Source: Burkholderiaceae bacterium (GTDB lineage Bacteria > Pseudomonadota > Gammaproteobacteria > Burkholderiales > Burkholderiaceae_C). From it: 64,000 nt of DNA. Below are positions 39,481 through 48,960 of this stretch, piece by piece. The stretch spans positions 108,281-172,280 of the forward strand of contig JAGOPK010000011.1 in NCBI GenBank assembly GCA_017992055.1, given 5' to 3'. How positions within the stretch are numbered: position 1 is the stretch's first letter; the number at the start of each line of letters is the position of its first letter. The translations under genes and the position numbers were made by a program. The notes under the pieces were generated by a model, which saw only the letters and a program-made list of their open reading frames with translations, did not search any database and was not told the DNA's origin.

Positions 39481-40920
39481 ATGACCTTTGCACAGTTTCT
39501 GTCGATCCTGCGCGCGCGCAAATGGGCCGCGCTGCTGGTGTTTGTCCTGGTGGTGGCGACCACGGTGGCGGTGAGCCTGCTGCTGCCCAAGCAGTACCTG
39601 GGCACGTCCAGCGTGGTGATCGATGTGAAGCCCGATCCGATCTCGGCGCTGGCGTCGCCGACCATGGCCCTGCCCAGCTTCATGGCCACCCAGGTCGACA
39701 TCCTGACCAGCGACCGCGTCACGCTGCGCGTGATCCGCGACCTGAAGCTGCTGGAGAACCCCGGCATCCGCGAGCAGTGGCAGAGCGAGGCCAAGGGCGA
39801 GGGCACCTTCGAGCAGTACCTGATCGAGCTGCTGCAAAAGGGCCTGGACGTGAAGCCCAGCCGCGAGAGCAACGTCATTGCCATCAGCTACAAGAGCCCG
39901 TCGCCGCAGTTCGCGGCGGCGCTGGCCAATGCCTTTGCCCAGGCCTACATCGCCACCACGCTGGAACTGCGCGCCGATCCGGCCAAGCAGTTCAACAGCT
40001 TCTTCCAGGCCCAGACCAAGGAGGCGCGCGACTCGCTGGAGCGGGCCCAGCAGCGTGTCTCGGCCTTCCAGCAGGCCAAGGGCATCATCGCCACCGACGA
40101 GCGCCTGGACGTCGAGAACGCCCGCCTCAATGAGCTGAGCAGCCAGCTGACCCAGCTGCAGGCGATCTCGGCCGAAAGCGCCAGCCGCCAGAACCAGGCC
40201 CAGGGGGCCCAGGCCGACCGCCTGCAGGAAGTGCTGAACAACCCGCTGATCAGCGGCATGAAGGCCGACCTCAACCGCAACGAGGCCAAGCTGCAGGAAT
40301 TGAACCAGCGCCTGGGCGACAACCATCCGCAGGTGCTGGAGGCGCGCGCCAACATCGCCGAGCTGCGCAGCCGCATCGACAGCGAGATCAAGCGCGTCAC
40401 CAGTGGCGTGGGCGTCAGCAACACCATCAACAAGGCCCGCGAAGGCCAGGTCCGCGCCGCGCTGGAAACCCAGCGCACCAAGGTGCTGCAGATGAAGGCC
40501 GTGCGCGACGAAGGCCTGGTGCTGCAGCGCGAGGTCGAGAACGCCCAGCGTGTGTTCGACAACCTGGTGGCGCGCCTGAACCAGACCGCGCTGGAAGCGC
40601 AGAACAACCAGAGCTATGCCAACGTGCTGACGGTGGCCCAGCCGCCGGCCGAGCACAGCAGCCCGAAGCTGGTGCTGAACACCGCGCTGGCGATCTTCCT
40701 GGGCCTGCTGCTGGCCGTGGGCGTGGCCCTGCTGATGGAGCTGACCGACCGCCGCATCCGCACGCCTGAAGACGCCGTGGCTGCGCTGGGCCTGCCGGTG
40801 CTGGGCGCCCTGCCCACGCCCAATGCCAAGCGCTACAACCCGCTGCGCCCGGCGGCCCTGGGGCTGGGCCTGCAGCAGCGCTCGCTCAGCCTGCCCGCCC
40901 CGGGCTCGCAATCCGCCTGA
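39481..40920 (+). CDS. epsF: Chain-length determinant protein EpsF (Wzz-like)
   Basis: A 479-residue polysaccharide co-polymerase. The first membrane helix (about residues 15-38, KWAALLVFVLVVATTVAVSL) and the last (about 398-420, LVLNTALAIFLGLLLAVGVA) flank a long periplasmic coiled-coil region. The Pro-rich motif before the second helix is PPAEHSSPKLV. The C-terminal tail is cytoplasmic (TDRRIRTPEDAVAALGLPVL), suited to contact the EpsG kinase. The ATG with GGGAG upstream is preferred to the TTG two codons earlier. Confidence 0.93.
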   Translation: MTFAQFLSILRARKWAALLVFVLVVATTVAVSLLLPKQYLGTSSVVIDVKPDPISALASPTMALPSFMATQVDILTSDRVTLRVIRDLKLLENPGIREQWQSEAKGEGTFEQYLIELLQKGLDVKPSRESNVIAISYKSPSPQFAAALANAFAQAYIATTLELRADPAKQFNSFFQAQTKEARDSLERAQQRVSAFQQAKGIIATDERLDVENARLNELSSQLTQLQAISAESASRQNQAQGAQADRLQEVLNNPLISGMKADLNRNEAKLQELNQRLGDNHPQVLEARANIAELRSRIDSEIKRVTSGVGVSNTINKAREGQVRAALETQRTKVLQMKAVRDEGLVLQREVENAQRVFDNLVARLNQTALEAQNNQSYANVLTVAQPPAEHSSPKLVLNTALAIFLGLLLAVGVALLMELTDRRIRTPEDAVAALGLPVLGALPTPNAKRYNPLRPAALGLGLQQRSLSLPAPGSQSA

Positions 40921-40956
40921 CTTGTTGTCGACACCGTCGTACAGAAAGATCACCCC

Positions 40957-41820
40957 GTGACCGTCGACAACCAAGACACCAACGTCGCCGACCGCTCCAT
41001 CGGCAGCATCCTGGCCGACCTGCGCCACCTGTCCGCCGACCAGGTGGAAAAGATCGTGCGCCACCAGCGCGACAAGGGCGTGCGCTTCGGCGAGGCCGCC
41101 GTGGCCCTGGGCTTCGCCAGCAACGACGACGTGCTGTTTGCGCTGAGCCAGCAGTTCCACTATCCCTATGCGCCCGAAGAGCGCCGCAAGGCCAGCCCCG
41201 AGCTGGCCGCGCTGAACCAGCCCTTCGGCGTGCAGGCCGAGAGCTTCCGCGCCATCCGCAGCCAGATCATGATGCGGCTGTACAACGAGGGGCAGGAGCG
41301 CCGCGCCATCGCCGTGGTCAGCCCCGAGTCCGGCGACGGCAAGACCTTCTTCGCCGCCAACCTGGCCGTGGTGCTGGCCCAGCTGGGCGGCCGCACCCTG
41401 CTGGTGGATGCCGACCTGCGCCATCCGCGCCAGCACGACGTGTTCGGCCTGGACAACAAGGCCGGCCTGTCGGGCATCCTGAGCGGCCGGGCCGAGGCCA
41501 AGGTCATCCAGCAGGTGCCGGGCGTGCCCAGCCTGTTCGTGCTGCCGGTGGGCATCACCCCCCCGAACCCGCTGGAACTTGTGGAGCGTCCGGCGTTCGG
41601 ACTGCTCATGCGCGAACTGCTGAGCAAGTTTGACCACGTGGTGGTCGACACCCCGGCCGCCTGCTACGGCAGCGACAGCGCGGTGATCGCCGCACGCTGC
41701 GGCGCCGCCCTGGTGGTGGCGCGCAAGAACCAGGGCCGCGTCGCGGCGCTGCAGGATCTGGTGGCCAATCTGGCCGAAACCCCGGCGGCTGTGGCCGGGG
41801 TGGTGTTCAACGAATTCTGA
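40957..41820 (+). CDS. epsG: EpsG-type BY-kinase/ATPase
   Basis: A 287-residue cytoplasmic ATPase paired with EpsF, equivalent to the C-terminal kinase domain of Wzc. Walker A is SPESGDGKTFFAANL, A' is TLLVDADLRHP, and Walker B is HVVVDTPAA. The first 65 residues are an MshE/PilB N-terminal-like domain (LADLRHLSADQVEKIVRHQR, AVALGFASNDDVLFALSQQF). The C terminus ends AAVAGVVFNEF and has no tyrosine cluster, so autophosphorylation in the usual form is doubtful. The start is GTG. The pair is typical of exosortase B loci. Confidence 0.93.
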   Translation: MTVDNQDTNVADRSIGSILADLRHLSADQVEKIVRHQRDKGVRFGEAAVALGFASNDDVLFALSQQFHYPYAPEERRKASPELAALNQPFGVQAESFRAIRSQIMMRLYNEGQERRAIAVVSPESGDGKTFFAANLAVVLAQLGGRTLLVDADLRHPRQHDVFGLDNKAGLSGILSGRAEAKVIQQVPGVPSLFVLPVGITPPNPLELVERPAFGLLMRELLSKFDHVVVDTPAACYGSDSAVIAARCGAALVVARKNQGRVAALQDLVANLAETPAAVAGVVFNEF

Positions 41821-41831
41821 GCTTCGATCAC

Positions 41832-42740
41832 ATGGCTGCCGCAGCCGATCCACGCGGTGCGGCGTCGCGCCAACCTGAACCCATCCTGCCGGCGGGCGCC
41901 GACCTGGTGGTGCTGGGCCTGCTGCTGGCCGGCTTCGCCCTGCTGTACGTGCCGGCCTGGGTGGATCTCGCCAACACGGTCTGGGCCACCGACGAGCAGG
42001 GCCACGGTCCGATCATCCTGGCGGTGAGCGGCTGGCTGCTGTATCGCCGCCGCCACGATCTGGCCGCGCTGCCCACCCAGCCCATGGCCTGGCTGGGCTG
42101 GCCCATGCTGCTGTTCAGCCTGGCGCTGTATGCGCTGGGCCGCTCGCAGGACATCATCATGTTTGCCGTCGGCTCGCAGATCGGCGTGCTGATGTCGCTG
42201 CTGCTGCTGTTCAAGGGCCGGGCGGCACTGCGGCTGCTGTGGTTCCCGCTGTTCTTCATGCTGTTCATGGTGCCGCTGCCCGAGGCCTTGGTGGCCGCCG
42301 TGACGGCGCCGCTGAAGTCGGCGGTGTCGGCCATCGCCAGCTCACTGCTCTACAACATCGGCTATCCGGTCGGGCGCTCGGGCGTGATCATGACCGTGGG
42401 CCAGTACCAGCTGCTGGTGGCCGATGCCTGCGCCGGGCTCAACAGCATGTTCACGCTGGAGGCCCTGGGCATGCTCTACATGAACCTGATGGCCTATACC
42501 AATCCGGTGCGCAACGTGGTGCTGGCCGTCCTGCTGGTGCCCACCGCCTTCGTGGCCAACATCGTGCGCGTGATGATCCTGGTGCTGGTGACCTACCACT
42601 TCGGCGACGAGGCCGGCCAGGGCTTTGTCCATGGCTTTGCCGGTATGGTGCTGTTCATCGTGGCGCTGGGCCTGATGCTGGTGCTGGACAAGGTGCTCGG
42701 GCTGTTTCTGCCGCCCCATCGCAAGGAGTCCAAGCGGTGA
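41832..42740 (+). CDS. xrtB: Exosortase B
   Basis: A 302-residue membrane protein with about eight helices, of the archaeo/exosortase family. The presumed catalytic Cys200 (DACAGLNSMFTLEALG), Arg246 (ANIVRVMILV) and His267 (FVHGFAGM) are all present. Exosortases are proposed transpeptidases that cut PEP-CTERM proteins and attach them to the surface. The surrounding genes (epsD to epsG upstream and an EpsI-like gene downstream) match the XrtB-type locus rather than EpsH/XrtA with its PEP-CTERM system kinases. Its stop overlaps the GTG of epsI. Two PEP-CTERM proteins are in this window (16688-17311 and 59464-60366). Confidence 0.92.
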   Translation: MAAAADPRGAASRQPEPILPAGADLVVLGLLLAGFALLYVPAWVDLANTVWATDEQGHGPIILAVSGWLLYRRRHDLAALPTQPMAWLGWPMLLFSLALYALGRSQDIIMFAVGSQIGVLMSLLLLFKGRAALRLLWFPLFFMLFMVPLPEALVAAVTAPLKSAVSAIASSLLYNIGYPVGRSGVIMTVGQYQLLVADACAGLNSMFTLEALGMLYMNLMAYTNPVRNVVLAVLLVPTAFVANIVRVMILVLVTYHFGDEAGQGFVHGFAGMVLFIVALGLMLVLDKVLGLFLPPHRKESKR

Positions 42741-43423
42741 CCGCTGCCCGTTGGAAGTCGGCGCTGGTGGCGCTGCTGGCCGTGCTGTCGGCCTTGGTCG
42801 CCCACGCCTGGCGGCCCACCCAGCACCTGGCCGACATGCGGCCCAAGCTGGACCTGGCGCAGCTGTTTCCGCGCAGCTTTGCCGGCTGGACCGAGGACAC
42901 CCGCGGGCCGGTGCAACTGGTGTCGCCCGACCAGCAGGCGGTGCTGAACAAGATCTACAACCAGACCCTGAGCCGGACCTATGTGAACGCGGCCGGCGAA
43001 CGTGTGATGCTGTCGGTGGCCTATGGTGGTGACCAGTCCGATGGCACGCGGGCGCACAGGCCCGATGTCTGCTACCCGTCACAGGGTTTCCAGATCCGAA
43101 GTGACAAGGATGGCCTCCTGCCCGTCGGTGACCAGCAGATTCGTACCCGTCTACTGGTGGCGCAGCAGGGAGCACGCATCGAACCCATCACCTACTGGCT
43201 GGTGGTGGGTGAGCGCGTTGCCCTCAGCGGCACGGAACAGAAGCTCGCCCAACTGCGATACAGCACCAAGGGGATCGTTCCCGACGGCATGCTGGTGCGG
43301 GTTTCCACAATTGATGCCAACACGACGCATGCCTACAGCGTGCACCAGCGTTTCATTCAAGGCATGGCGGGCGCAATGCAAGGGGCCAACTACGGTCGGG
43401 TGTTTGGCAGAGGCGCAGACTGA
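42737..43423 (+). CDS. epsI: Exosortase-associated protein EpsI, B-type
   Basis: A 228-residue protein, separate from the exosortase rather than fused to it. A membrane anchor (about 8-25, SALVALLAVLSALVAHAW) is followed by a periplasmic domain with the family motif AYGGDQSDGTRAHRPDVCYP. The GTG start overlaps the xrtB stop by four bases. Codon use changes inside the gene: before about 43,050 third positions are nearly all G/C, after it they are mixed. The function is not known in detail; EpsI is required with the exosortase in the families where it was tested. Confidence 0.88.
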   Translation: MTAARWKSALVALLAVLSALVAHAWRPTQHLADMRPKLDLAQLFPRSFAGWTEDTRGPVQLVSPDQQAVLNKIYNQTLSRTYVNAAGERVMLSVAYGGDQSDGTRAHRPDVCYPSQGFQIRSDKDGLLPVGDQQIRTRLLVAQQGARIEPITYWLVVGERVALSGTEQKLAQLRYSTKGIVPDGMLVRVSTIDANTTHAYSVHQRFIQGMAGAMQGANYGRVFGRGAD

Positions 43424-43462
43424 GATCGCTCCTTCGCGAGTCGCTCGTACCGCCAGATCCAA

Positions 43463-44998
43463 ATGTCTCAGTCCCCCGGAACGGTTGCTGTTGCCAAACG
43501 AAGCCTATCGCATTTCGCCATAGGTAAGGCGTTCGCGGCCTTGGTTGGCATCGGTACGTTGCTGCTGCTGGTCCGCTCGTTGGGTCGTGGCGACTATGGC
43601 TTCTACATCGCTTTGTTTGCGGTGTTTGAGATTGTTCAACTGGCGGCTAGTCCTGGCGCCTATGCCGTGGCATTTAGGTACCTTCCTGAACTTCGCCAGC
43701 AAGGAGCAGGCCTTGCGCTATCCAAACTGGTGGGAGGCTTGTCGCTGTACCGCCTGCTGACTCTGGCCCTGGTGGCGGGGATCGCCGCCGCCGTGAGCGA
43801 ACCCTTGTCTGGACTTCTGGGCGACGAGCGCCGTGCCGTGGCAGTGCGCTGGTTTGCGCTAATCCTGCTGTTTGAAGGCATGGCACGGTTCATTGACGTG
43901 CAATTCGAGTCGCTGCTGCAACAAGGCGTGGCCCAGGTGTCGACACTGTGCAGAAACGGCTCCAAGTTCATTGCGTTGCTGTGGCTTGGGCAGGTCGGCA
44001 GCCATGAGGTGGCCTTGGATACGTGGCTGCAAATGGAGGCGGTGACCTCCGGCGTTGGCATGCTGGTTTCTTGCGTGTTGATGGAGCGGTATCGCCGTTC
44101 GCGCAGGCGGGAGCCGCAGGCCGATACCGTTCCGATGCCGATGCTCGGACGACTGGCGCGGTTCTCCGCGCCCACCTATTTGTCCCAGGTGCTGTATCTG
44201 GCGGCCGGGGTCGACATGGTCAAGGTGCTGGTGAACAAACTCATTGGCACAGCGGTCATCGGCGCATTCGGCTTTGCCTCGGCGCTTGCAGGCACCATCC
44301 AGCGCTATCTGCCCAGCTTTCTACTGATCGGTTGGGTCCGGCCGCTTTTCATCAGCGCGCGAAGCCAAGGCAAGTCGCCTCAGGATCTGGTTGCGCTGGC
44401 GGGAACCGTAATCAAGCTCAACCTGCTGATGCTGGCACCCATTTCGACGGTGTTGCTGGTGGCCGGTGATGCCGTTGTGCATTTGCTGTCTGGTGGACGC
44501 ATGGCAGACAGCCTGGTCTACCTCCACTTCTTCATGTTGTTGCTGGTGCTGCAGACTGTGCGAGGAGTTGTCTCCTTGCTGGGCATGACCATGGAAGTGG
44601 GCAATGGTTCGCTGGTGTCGACCTGTGTCTCGCTGGTTGGAATTGCGCTGGGGCTGTTGTTCTATTCAACGGCAGGAGTCTGGTCACTGTGCATCGGCTT
44701 GTTGATTGCCGAGGGGTCCTGGACGCTTGTGATGGTCGCCTTCCTAAGGCGTCGCGGCCTGCGATACGGTTTGCCCATGATCCCGATCTGCAAGTTCGGG
44801 GTCGGCGTGATCGTTGCTTGGGCCTTGGGCAGCGCGGTGCTTGCGGTGGTACCGGGCCTGCACCTGCTGTGGCAGTTACTGATTGCCGCACTGGCCGCGC
44901 TGACATGCCTTATGGCCTGTGCAGTCTTGAAGCCGTTCGATGCCGAAGAGCGCGGACTCATCAACCGGCTGCTGCCTGGCAAGTTCTTTGTGTGGTGA
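43463..44998 (+). CDS. Wzx-type polysaccharide flippase
   Basis: A 511-residue inner-membrane protein with about fourteen helices, of the polysaccharide/MATE-like export family. It opens with AVAKRSLSHFAIGKAFAALV, and the first repeat shows LPELRQQGAGLALSKLVGG. It probably moves the lipid-linked repeat unit across the inner membrane for polymerisation by the polymerase at 46341. Base composition is clearly lower in GC than the neighbouring pyruvyl transferase gene, with many A/T third positions, suggesting acquisition from another lineage. Start ATG 40 bases after epsI. Confidence 0.88.
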   Translation: MSQSPGTVAVAKRSLSHFAIGKAFAALVGIGTLLLLVRSLGRGDYGFYIALFAVFEIVQLAASPGAYAVAFRYLPELRQQGAGLALSKLVGGLSLYRLLTLALVAGIAAAVSEPLSGLLGDERRAVAVRWFALILLFEGMARFIDVQFESLLQQGVAQVSTLCRNGSKFIALLWLGQVGSHEVALDTWLQMEAVTSGVGMLVSCVLMERYRRSRRREPQADTVPMPMLGRLARFSAPTYLSQVLYLAAGVDMVKVLVNKLIGTAVIGAFGFASALAGTIQRYLPSFLLIGWVRPLFISARSQGKSPQDLVALAGTVIKLNLLMLAPISTVLLVAGDAVVHLLSGGRMADSLVYLHFFMLLLVLQTVRGVVSLLGMTMEVGNGSLVSTCVSLVGIALGLLFYSTAGVWSLCIGLLIAEGSWTLVMVAFLRRRGLRYGLPMIPICKFGVGVIVAWALGSAVLAVVPGLHLLWQLLIAALAALTCLMACAVLKPFDAEERGLINRLLPGKFFVW

Positions 44999-45056
44999 GG
45001 TTGGCGCGCGTGCTCATGTTTGGCGCGAACCAGGGTCATAAGTTGGAGGGCGGGAC

Positions 45057-46304
45057 TTGAAATTTTTCTTTGCTGGGCACACCACCTTCGGCAACCGCGG
45101 CTGCGAGGCGCTGATCCGCTCCACCGTCGGGCTGATCCGCCAGCGACAGCCGCAGGCGCGCTTTGTCGTGCCGTCTTCGGCCATCGAGCTGGATCGCCGC
45201 CAATGGCCGCAGGCCGCCGACAACGGCGTGGAGTTCGTGCCCGCGCCGGCGTTCCCGGCCAGCATCAAGTGGTGGAACCGCGCCGTGCGCCTGCTGCCGC
45301 CGGTGGAGCGCAGCATCGTGCCGCGCCACAGCCTGCCGCCCGATACGCTGGAAGTGCTGGCCGGCTGCGACGCCATGATCATGAGCGGCGGCGATGTGAT
45401 CTCGCTCGACTATGGCCTGGCCTCGCTGTACGACTGGACCGGCTATGTGGACAACGCGCGCCGCCTGGGCAAGCCCGCGCTGCTGTGGGCGGCCTCGGTC
45501 GGGCCGTTCAAGGCCAAGCCGCATGTCGAGCGGCACATGGTGGGCCATCTGCGTTCCTATGCTGCGCTGAGCGTGCGCGAGTCGTCCACCCATGCCTATC
45601 TGTCCGGCTTGGGGCTGGAGGCCCGGCTGGTGGCCGACCCGGCGTTCACCATGCAGCCCGAGGCCTTCGACCATGCGCCGCTGATGCCGGCGGGCGCCGG
45701 CGGCGTGCTGGGCTTCAACGTCAGCCCGCTGATCCGCGGCTACCGCGACACCGAGGCCTCGCGCCAGGCGCTGGACGCCGAGATCCTGGGCTTCATCGCC
45801 GAGGTGCTGCGCAGCACCGACCTGGGCGTGCTGCTGGTGCCCCATGTCGGCCCGCTGGACGGGGGCAGCTTCAACAGCGACCACCTTTACATGCAGGGCC
45901 TGCTGGCCTCGTCGGGCCTGGACCCCGCCCGCGTGAAGCTGGGCCCTCCGATGCTGAACGCGGCCCAGCTCAAGTACCTGATCTCGCAGTGCCGCTTCTT
46001 CATCGGCGCGCGCACCCATGCCACGGTGGCGGCCTTCTCCACCGCCGTGCCCACCACGTCCATCGCCTACAGCGTCAAGGCCAAGGGTATCAACCGCGAC
46101 CTGTTCGGCCACCTCGACCATGTGCTCGAAACCCCGTCGGTCACGCGCGATACGCTGGCCCAGCACCTGAGGCTGCTGCAGGAGCGCGAATCGGACCTGC
46201 GCCGCTTCCTGGCCGAGCGCATTCCCCAGGTGCGCGAACAATCGGGTGCCGCGGCCGACCATGCGCTGGCCCAGGTGGCCCAGTCCGCCCCGGCGCACGC
46301 CTGA
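45057..46304 (+). CDS. Polysaccharide pyruvyl transferase family protein
   Basis: A 415-residue enzyme of the CsaB/WcaK family, which adds ketal pyruvate from PEP to sugars of surface polymers. Visible: GHTTFGNRGCEALIRSTVGL at the N terminus, GCDAMIMSGGDVISLDYG, LSVRESSTHAYLSGLGLEA, ADPAFTMQPEAF, and the C-terminal FFIGARTHATVAAFSTAVPT. The start is TTG with TTGGAGGG ten bases earlier; no ATG is in frame before the conserved region. The gene is GC-rich again, unlike the flippase before it. Pyruvylation would make the polymer acidic (inference). Confidence 0.9.
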   Translation: MKFFFAGHTTFGNRGCEALIRSTVGLIRQRQPQARFVVPSSAIELDRRQWPQAADNGVEFVPAPAFPASIKWWNRAVRLLPPVERSIVPRHSLPPDTLEVLAGCDAMIMSGGDVISLDYGLASLYDWTGYVDNARRLGKPALLWAASVGPFKAKPHVERHMVGHLRSYAALSVRESSTHAYLSGLGLEARLVADPAFTMQPEAFDHAPLMPAGAGGVLGFNVSPLIRGYRDTEASRQALDAEILGFIAEVLRSTDLGVLLVPHVGPLDGGSFNSDHLYMQGLLASSGLDPARVKLGPPMLNAAQLKYLISQCRFFIGARTHATVAAFSTAVPTTSIAYSVKAKGINRDLFGHLDHVLETPSVTRDTLAQHLRLLQERESDLRRFLAERIPQVREQSGAAADHALAQVAQSAPAHA

Positions 46305-46340
46305 GGCCCGCGCCCGCCTTCTTTGCCGGAGACCCATGCC

Positions 46341-47867
46341 ATGCTGACACGAACCGCCCGCAGCCAGGCCAGCGTCCTGCCCTGGCTGCTTGGCCTGCCG
46401 CTGCTGGTGGTGGTGGGCATCGCGGTGGCCCTGGCGCCGCCCTATGCCACGGCCCTGGTGCTGGGCCTGATGCTGCTGGGCGTGGCGGTGTTCGTGCCGT
46501 TCAACGGCCTGCTGCTGGCCTGCCTGGTCACCTCGGCCGTGATCGGCGGCTCGGCCGAATACTTCCTGGGCCTCAGCCAGGCCAACTGGCTGCCGTTCAT
46601 GCTGGCCGTGCTGCTGGCCGCCCGGGGCTTCTTGATGGCCCATGTCCAGATCGGCGTCGGCCGGCCCGCGGCCGCACAGCGGCTGGACCGCATGGGCTGG
46701 GCCTGGTTCGGCCTGCCGGCCGTGGTCTACCTGTTCACGCTGTTCGCGTCGGCGGCCAGCAATGCCATCCCGATCTCGCAGGCCATGGCCTCGATGAAGA
46801 ACTACCTGCTGATGTGGGGCGTTCTGGTGGCGGTGATCTACCACCACGACATGGAACGGGCCTCCACCCAGATCTGGCGCGCCTTCGTGCTGATCGGGCT
46901 GCTGCAGTTGCCGGTGGTGCTGTATCAGCGGTTCTTTGTTGCCAGCCGGCTTTCAAACACCAGTGCTTCGCTCAGTTTCGACGCCATCAACGGTACGTTT
47001 GGCGGCGGCCTGCTGGGCGGGCGCTCCGGCACGCTGGCGATGTTCATCTGCATCGTGCTGGCCTTCCTGCTGATTCTGTGGCGCGACCGGCGCCTGAGTG
47101 GCTGGTCGATGCTCGGACTGGCAATGCTGTTGCTGCCGACGCTGTTCATGATCGAGGTCAAGGCCGTGGTGCTGTGGCTGCCGCTGGTGGCCGTGTTGGT
47201 GTTCAGTCAGCAACTGCGCCGTCGACCGCTACTGTTCATCTTCAGCACGCTCGGTAGCCTGGCGCTAATCCTGGGCGTGATCGCAATCTACCGAATTTCG
47301 TTCCACTCTCAATCCGGTGGGGGAGGACTATTGGAGTTCTTCAGCCGTCAGATCCAGTATGTCTACGATCCGAATCGGTTCAATCCGGCGACGCGAGAAC
47401 TGGGGCGTGTCTCGGCGCTTGTTCATTGGTGGAATGAGGTTGGTGAGCAGGGAGGGGTTGTCAACTGGCTGTTTGGCTTTGGTCCGGGAGCCAGTCGCGG
47501 GGTTAGCTCGGTGGCGGTTGGAACCATCGCAAAGCTCTATTCGTTCTATATCGATATCTCAGCGGCGGCCGGGCTTCTTTGGGACGTGGGTGTTGTTGGA
47601 TTCGTATCGTTCTGCTCGATGTTGCTCTTTGGAGCGATCGAGTGCTGGCGCCTGTCGAAGCACGTCGCACTGTCGTTGCTCATGCGTCAGCAGTTCGAGG
47701 CGTCCGCTATTGCATTGCTGCTAATCCTGTCGAGTGTTATTTACGTTCGTGATGCCATTGATGGGCCAATCATTCAGTTCTTGATCTTCTTCATGCTGGG
47801 CACGCTCATCTTTGGACGGCGCCTGCTGTTGTCGATAAAAAGCGGCTCGGTTCAGCGCAACCAGTGA
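46341..47867 (+). CDS. Wzy-like O-antigen/polysaccharide polymerase
   Basis: A 508-residue membrane protein with about twelve helices and a large periplasmic loop (about residues 330-400) rich in aromatic and charged residues (FFSRQIQYVYDPNRFNPATR, LGRVSALVHWWNEVGEQGG). This layout and the locus position identify it as the polymerase or ligase. Weak sequence similarity is normal for Wzy. A GGAG precedes the ATG at 46341, although a TTG at 46323 is in frame. Composition switches from GC-rich to clearly lower GC around 46,900-47,200, inside the gene. Confidence 0.82.
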   Translation: MLTRTARSQASVLPWLLGLPLLVVVGIAVALAPPYATALVLGLMLLGVAVFVPFNGLLLACLVTSAVIGGSAEYFLGLSQANWLPFMLAVLLAARGFLMAHVQIGVGRPAAAQRLDRMGWAWFGLPAVVYLFTLFASAASNAIPISQAMASMKNYLLMWGVLVAVIYHHDMERASTQIWRAFVLIGLLQLPVVLYQRFFVASRLSNTSASLSFDAINGTFGGGLLGGRSGTLAMFICIVLAFLLILWRDRRLSGWSMLGLAMLLLPTLFMIEVKAVVLWLPLVAVLVFSQQLRRRPLLFIFSTLGSLALILGVIAIYRISFHSQSGGGGLLEFFSRQIQYVYDPNRFNPATRELGRVSALVHWWNEVGEQGGVVNWLFGFGPGASRGVSSVAVGTIAKLYSFYIDISAAAGLLWDVGVVGFVSFCSMLLFGAIECWRLSKHVALSLLMRQQFEASAIALLLILSSVIYVRDAIDGPIIQFLIFFMLGTLIFGRRLLLSIKSGSVQRNQ

Positions 47868-47907
47868 AGATTGATTGCGATGACGGTCAATTGGTGTGGT
47901 CATCTTG

Positions 47908-48957
47908 ATGGATAAAAAGGGCCCTGAGCAGCGATATGAGGCGCTGCAGCTGCTCCGGTTTCTTGCGGCGTTCATGGTCGTGGTGGCTCATGGCACACAG
48001 ACTTACTCTCTCAGATTGAAAGGCTCGGACGGCTCAGACTACTGGCATTTCGGGACGATTGGCGTTGACATCTTCTTTGTCATCAGCGGGTACATGATGG
48101 CGATGACTACGCGGGGTGCGGGTGCAGGTGTGGTGGCTGCATGGAAATTTTTGATACGGCGAATCGTTCGCGTTGTGCCTATCTACTGGATCTTCACTGC
48201 GCTGAAATTGCTCATCGTTCTAGTTGTCCCGGTGGCTTCTCTGAAAGCAATGCCGACTGTTTCTCACATTGCTGCAAGCCTCCTTTTCATTCCCCATCAG
48301 GCCTTCGATGGTCAGTTTTGGCCCGTCCTGCCTGTTGGTTGGACGCTGAATTTTGAGATGTTCTTTTACGCGGTTTTCGCCGTGATGATTGCAACCGGTG
48401 TTCATCGGATTCTCGGAGTGGCATTGGCCTTTGGTGTCATTGCTCTGATAGGACAACTTGACCTTTCTCCTGGCTTCTTGGTTTTTTATTGCGACAGCTT
48501 GCTGATTGAGTTTCTGTTCGGCATGGCTCTGGCTGGCTTTGTGGCGTCTCCGCGTTGGCTTGAAATTACAGGCCGTAAGAAAGATTTGCTGGTCACCGTT
48601 CTCTGTGTCGCGGCGGTTGTTTTTGTTCTTTTGGAAGGCCAGCTGCCCCGTGGCTTGACCTGGGGTGTCTCTGCTGCGTGTGTTGTCTGTGTGGCGTTGC
48701 TTATGGAACAGCGCGTGCGCACCAGCAGACTTTTGCGTCAAGCGGTGCCGGCAGGGGATTCGTCGTATTCGCTGTATTTGACGCATACGTTTACCTTGCC
48801 GGCAGCTGTCGTGCTTGCCGGGAAAGTGATTGGTCTGAACCAGGCAGTGGTTGTCCTGTTTGCGGTCTTGGCCTCGGTCGTGGTTGCCGAGGTGGCGTAT
48901 CGCCTCATTGAACGTCCTCTGCTGCGCGCAATCTCCCGAAGATTGCCAAGGAGCTGA
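47908..48957 (+). CDS. OafA/YrhL-type acyltransferase
   Basis: A 349-residue inner-membrane acyltransferase of the acyltransferase-3 family. YEALQLLRFLAAFMVVVAHG carries the conserved R-x10-H active-site pair (LLRFLAAFMVVVAHG), and GTIGVDIFFVISGYMMA is the second family motif. Ten hydrophobic segments follow. The enzyme would O-acetylate or acylate a sugar of the exopolymer. The ATG at 47908 is preferred to the GTG at 47896. It has the lowest GC of the locus, with many TTT, TCT and ATT codons, consistent with horizontal acquisition. Confidence 0.9.
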   Translation: MDKKGPEQRYEALQLLRFLAAFMVVVAHGTQTYSLRLKGSDGSDYWHFGTIGVDIFFVISGYMMAMTTRGAGAGVVAAWKFLIRRIVRVVPIYWIFTALKLLIVLVVPVASLKAMPTVSHIAASLLFIPHQAFDGQFWPVLPVGWTLNFEMFFYAVFAVMIATGVHRILGVALAFGVIALIGQLDLSPGFLVFYCDSLLIEFLFGMALAGFVASPRWLEITGRKKDLLVTVLCVAAVVFVLLEGQLPRGLTWGVSAACVVCVALLMEQRVRTSRLLRQAVPAGDSSYSLYLTHTFTLPAAVVLAGKVIGLNQAVVVLFAVLASVVVAEVAYRLIERPLLRAISRRLPRS

Positions 48958-48960
48958 CGT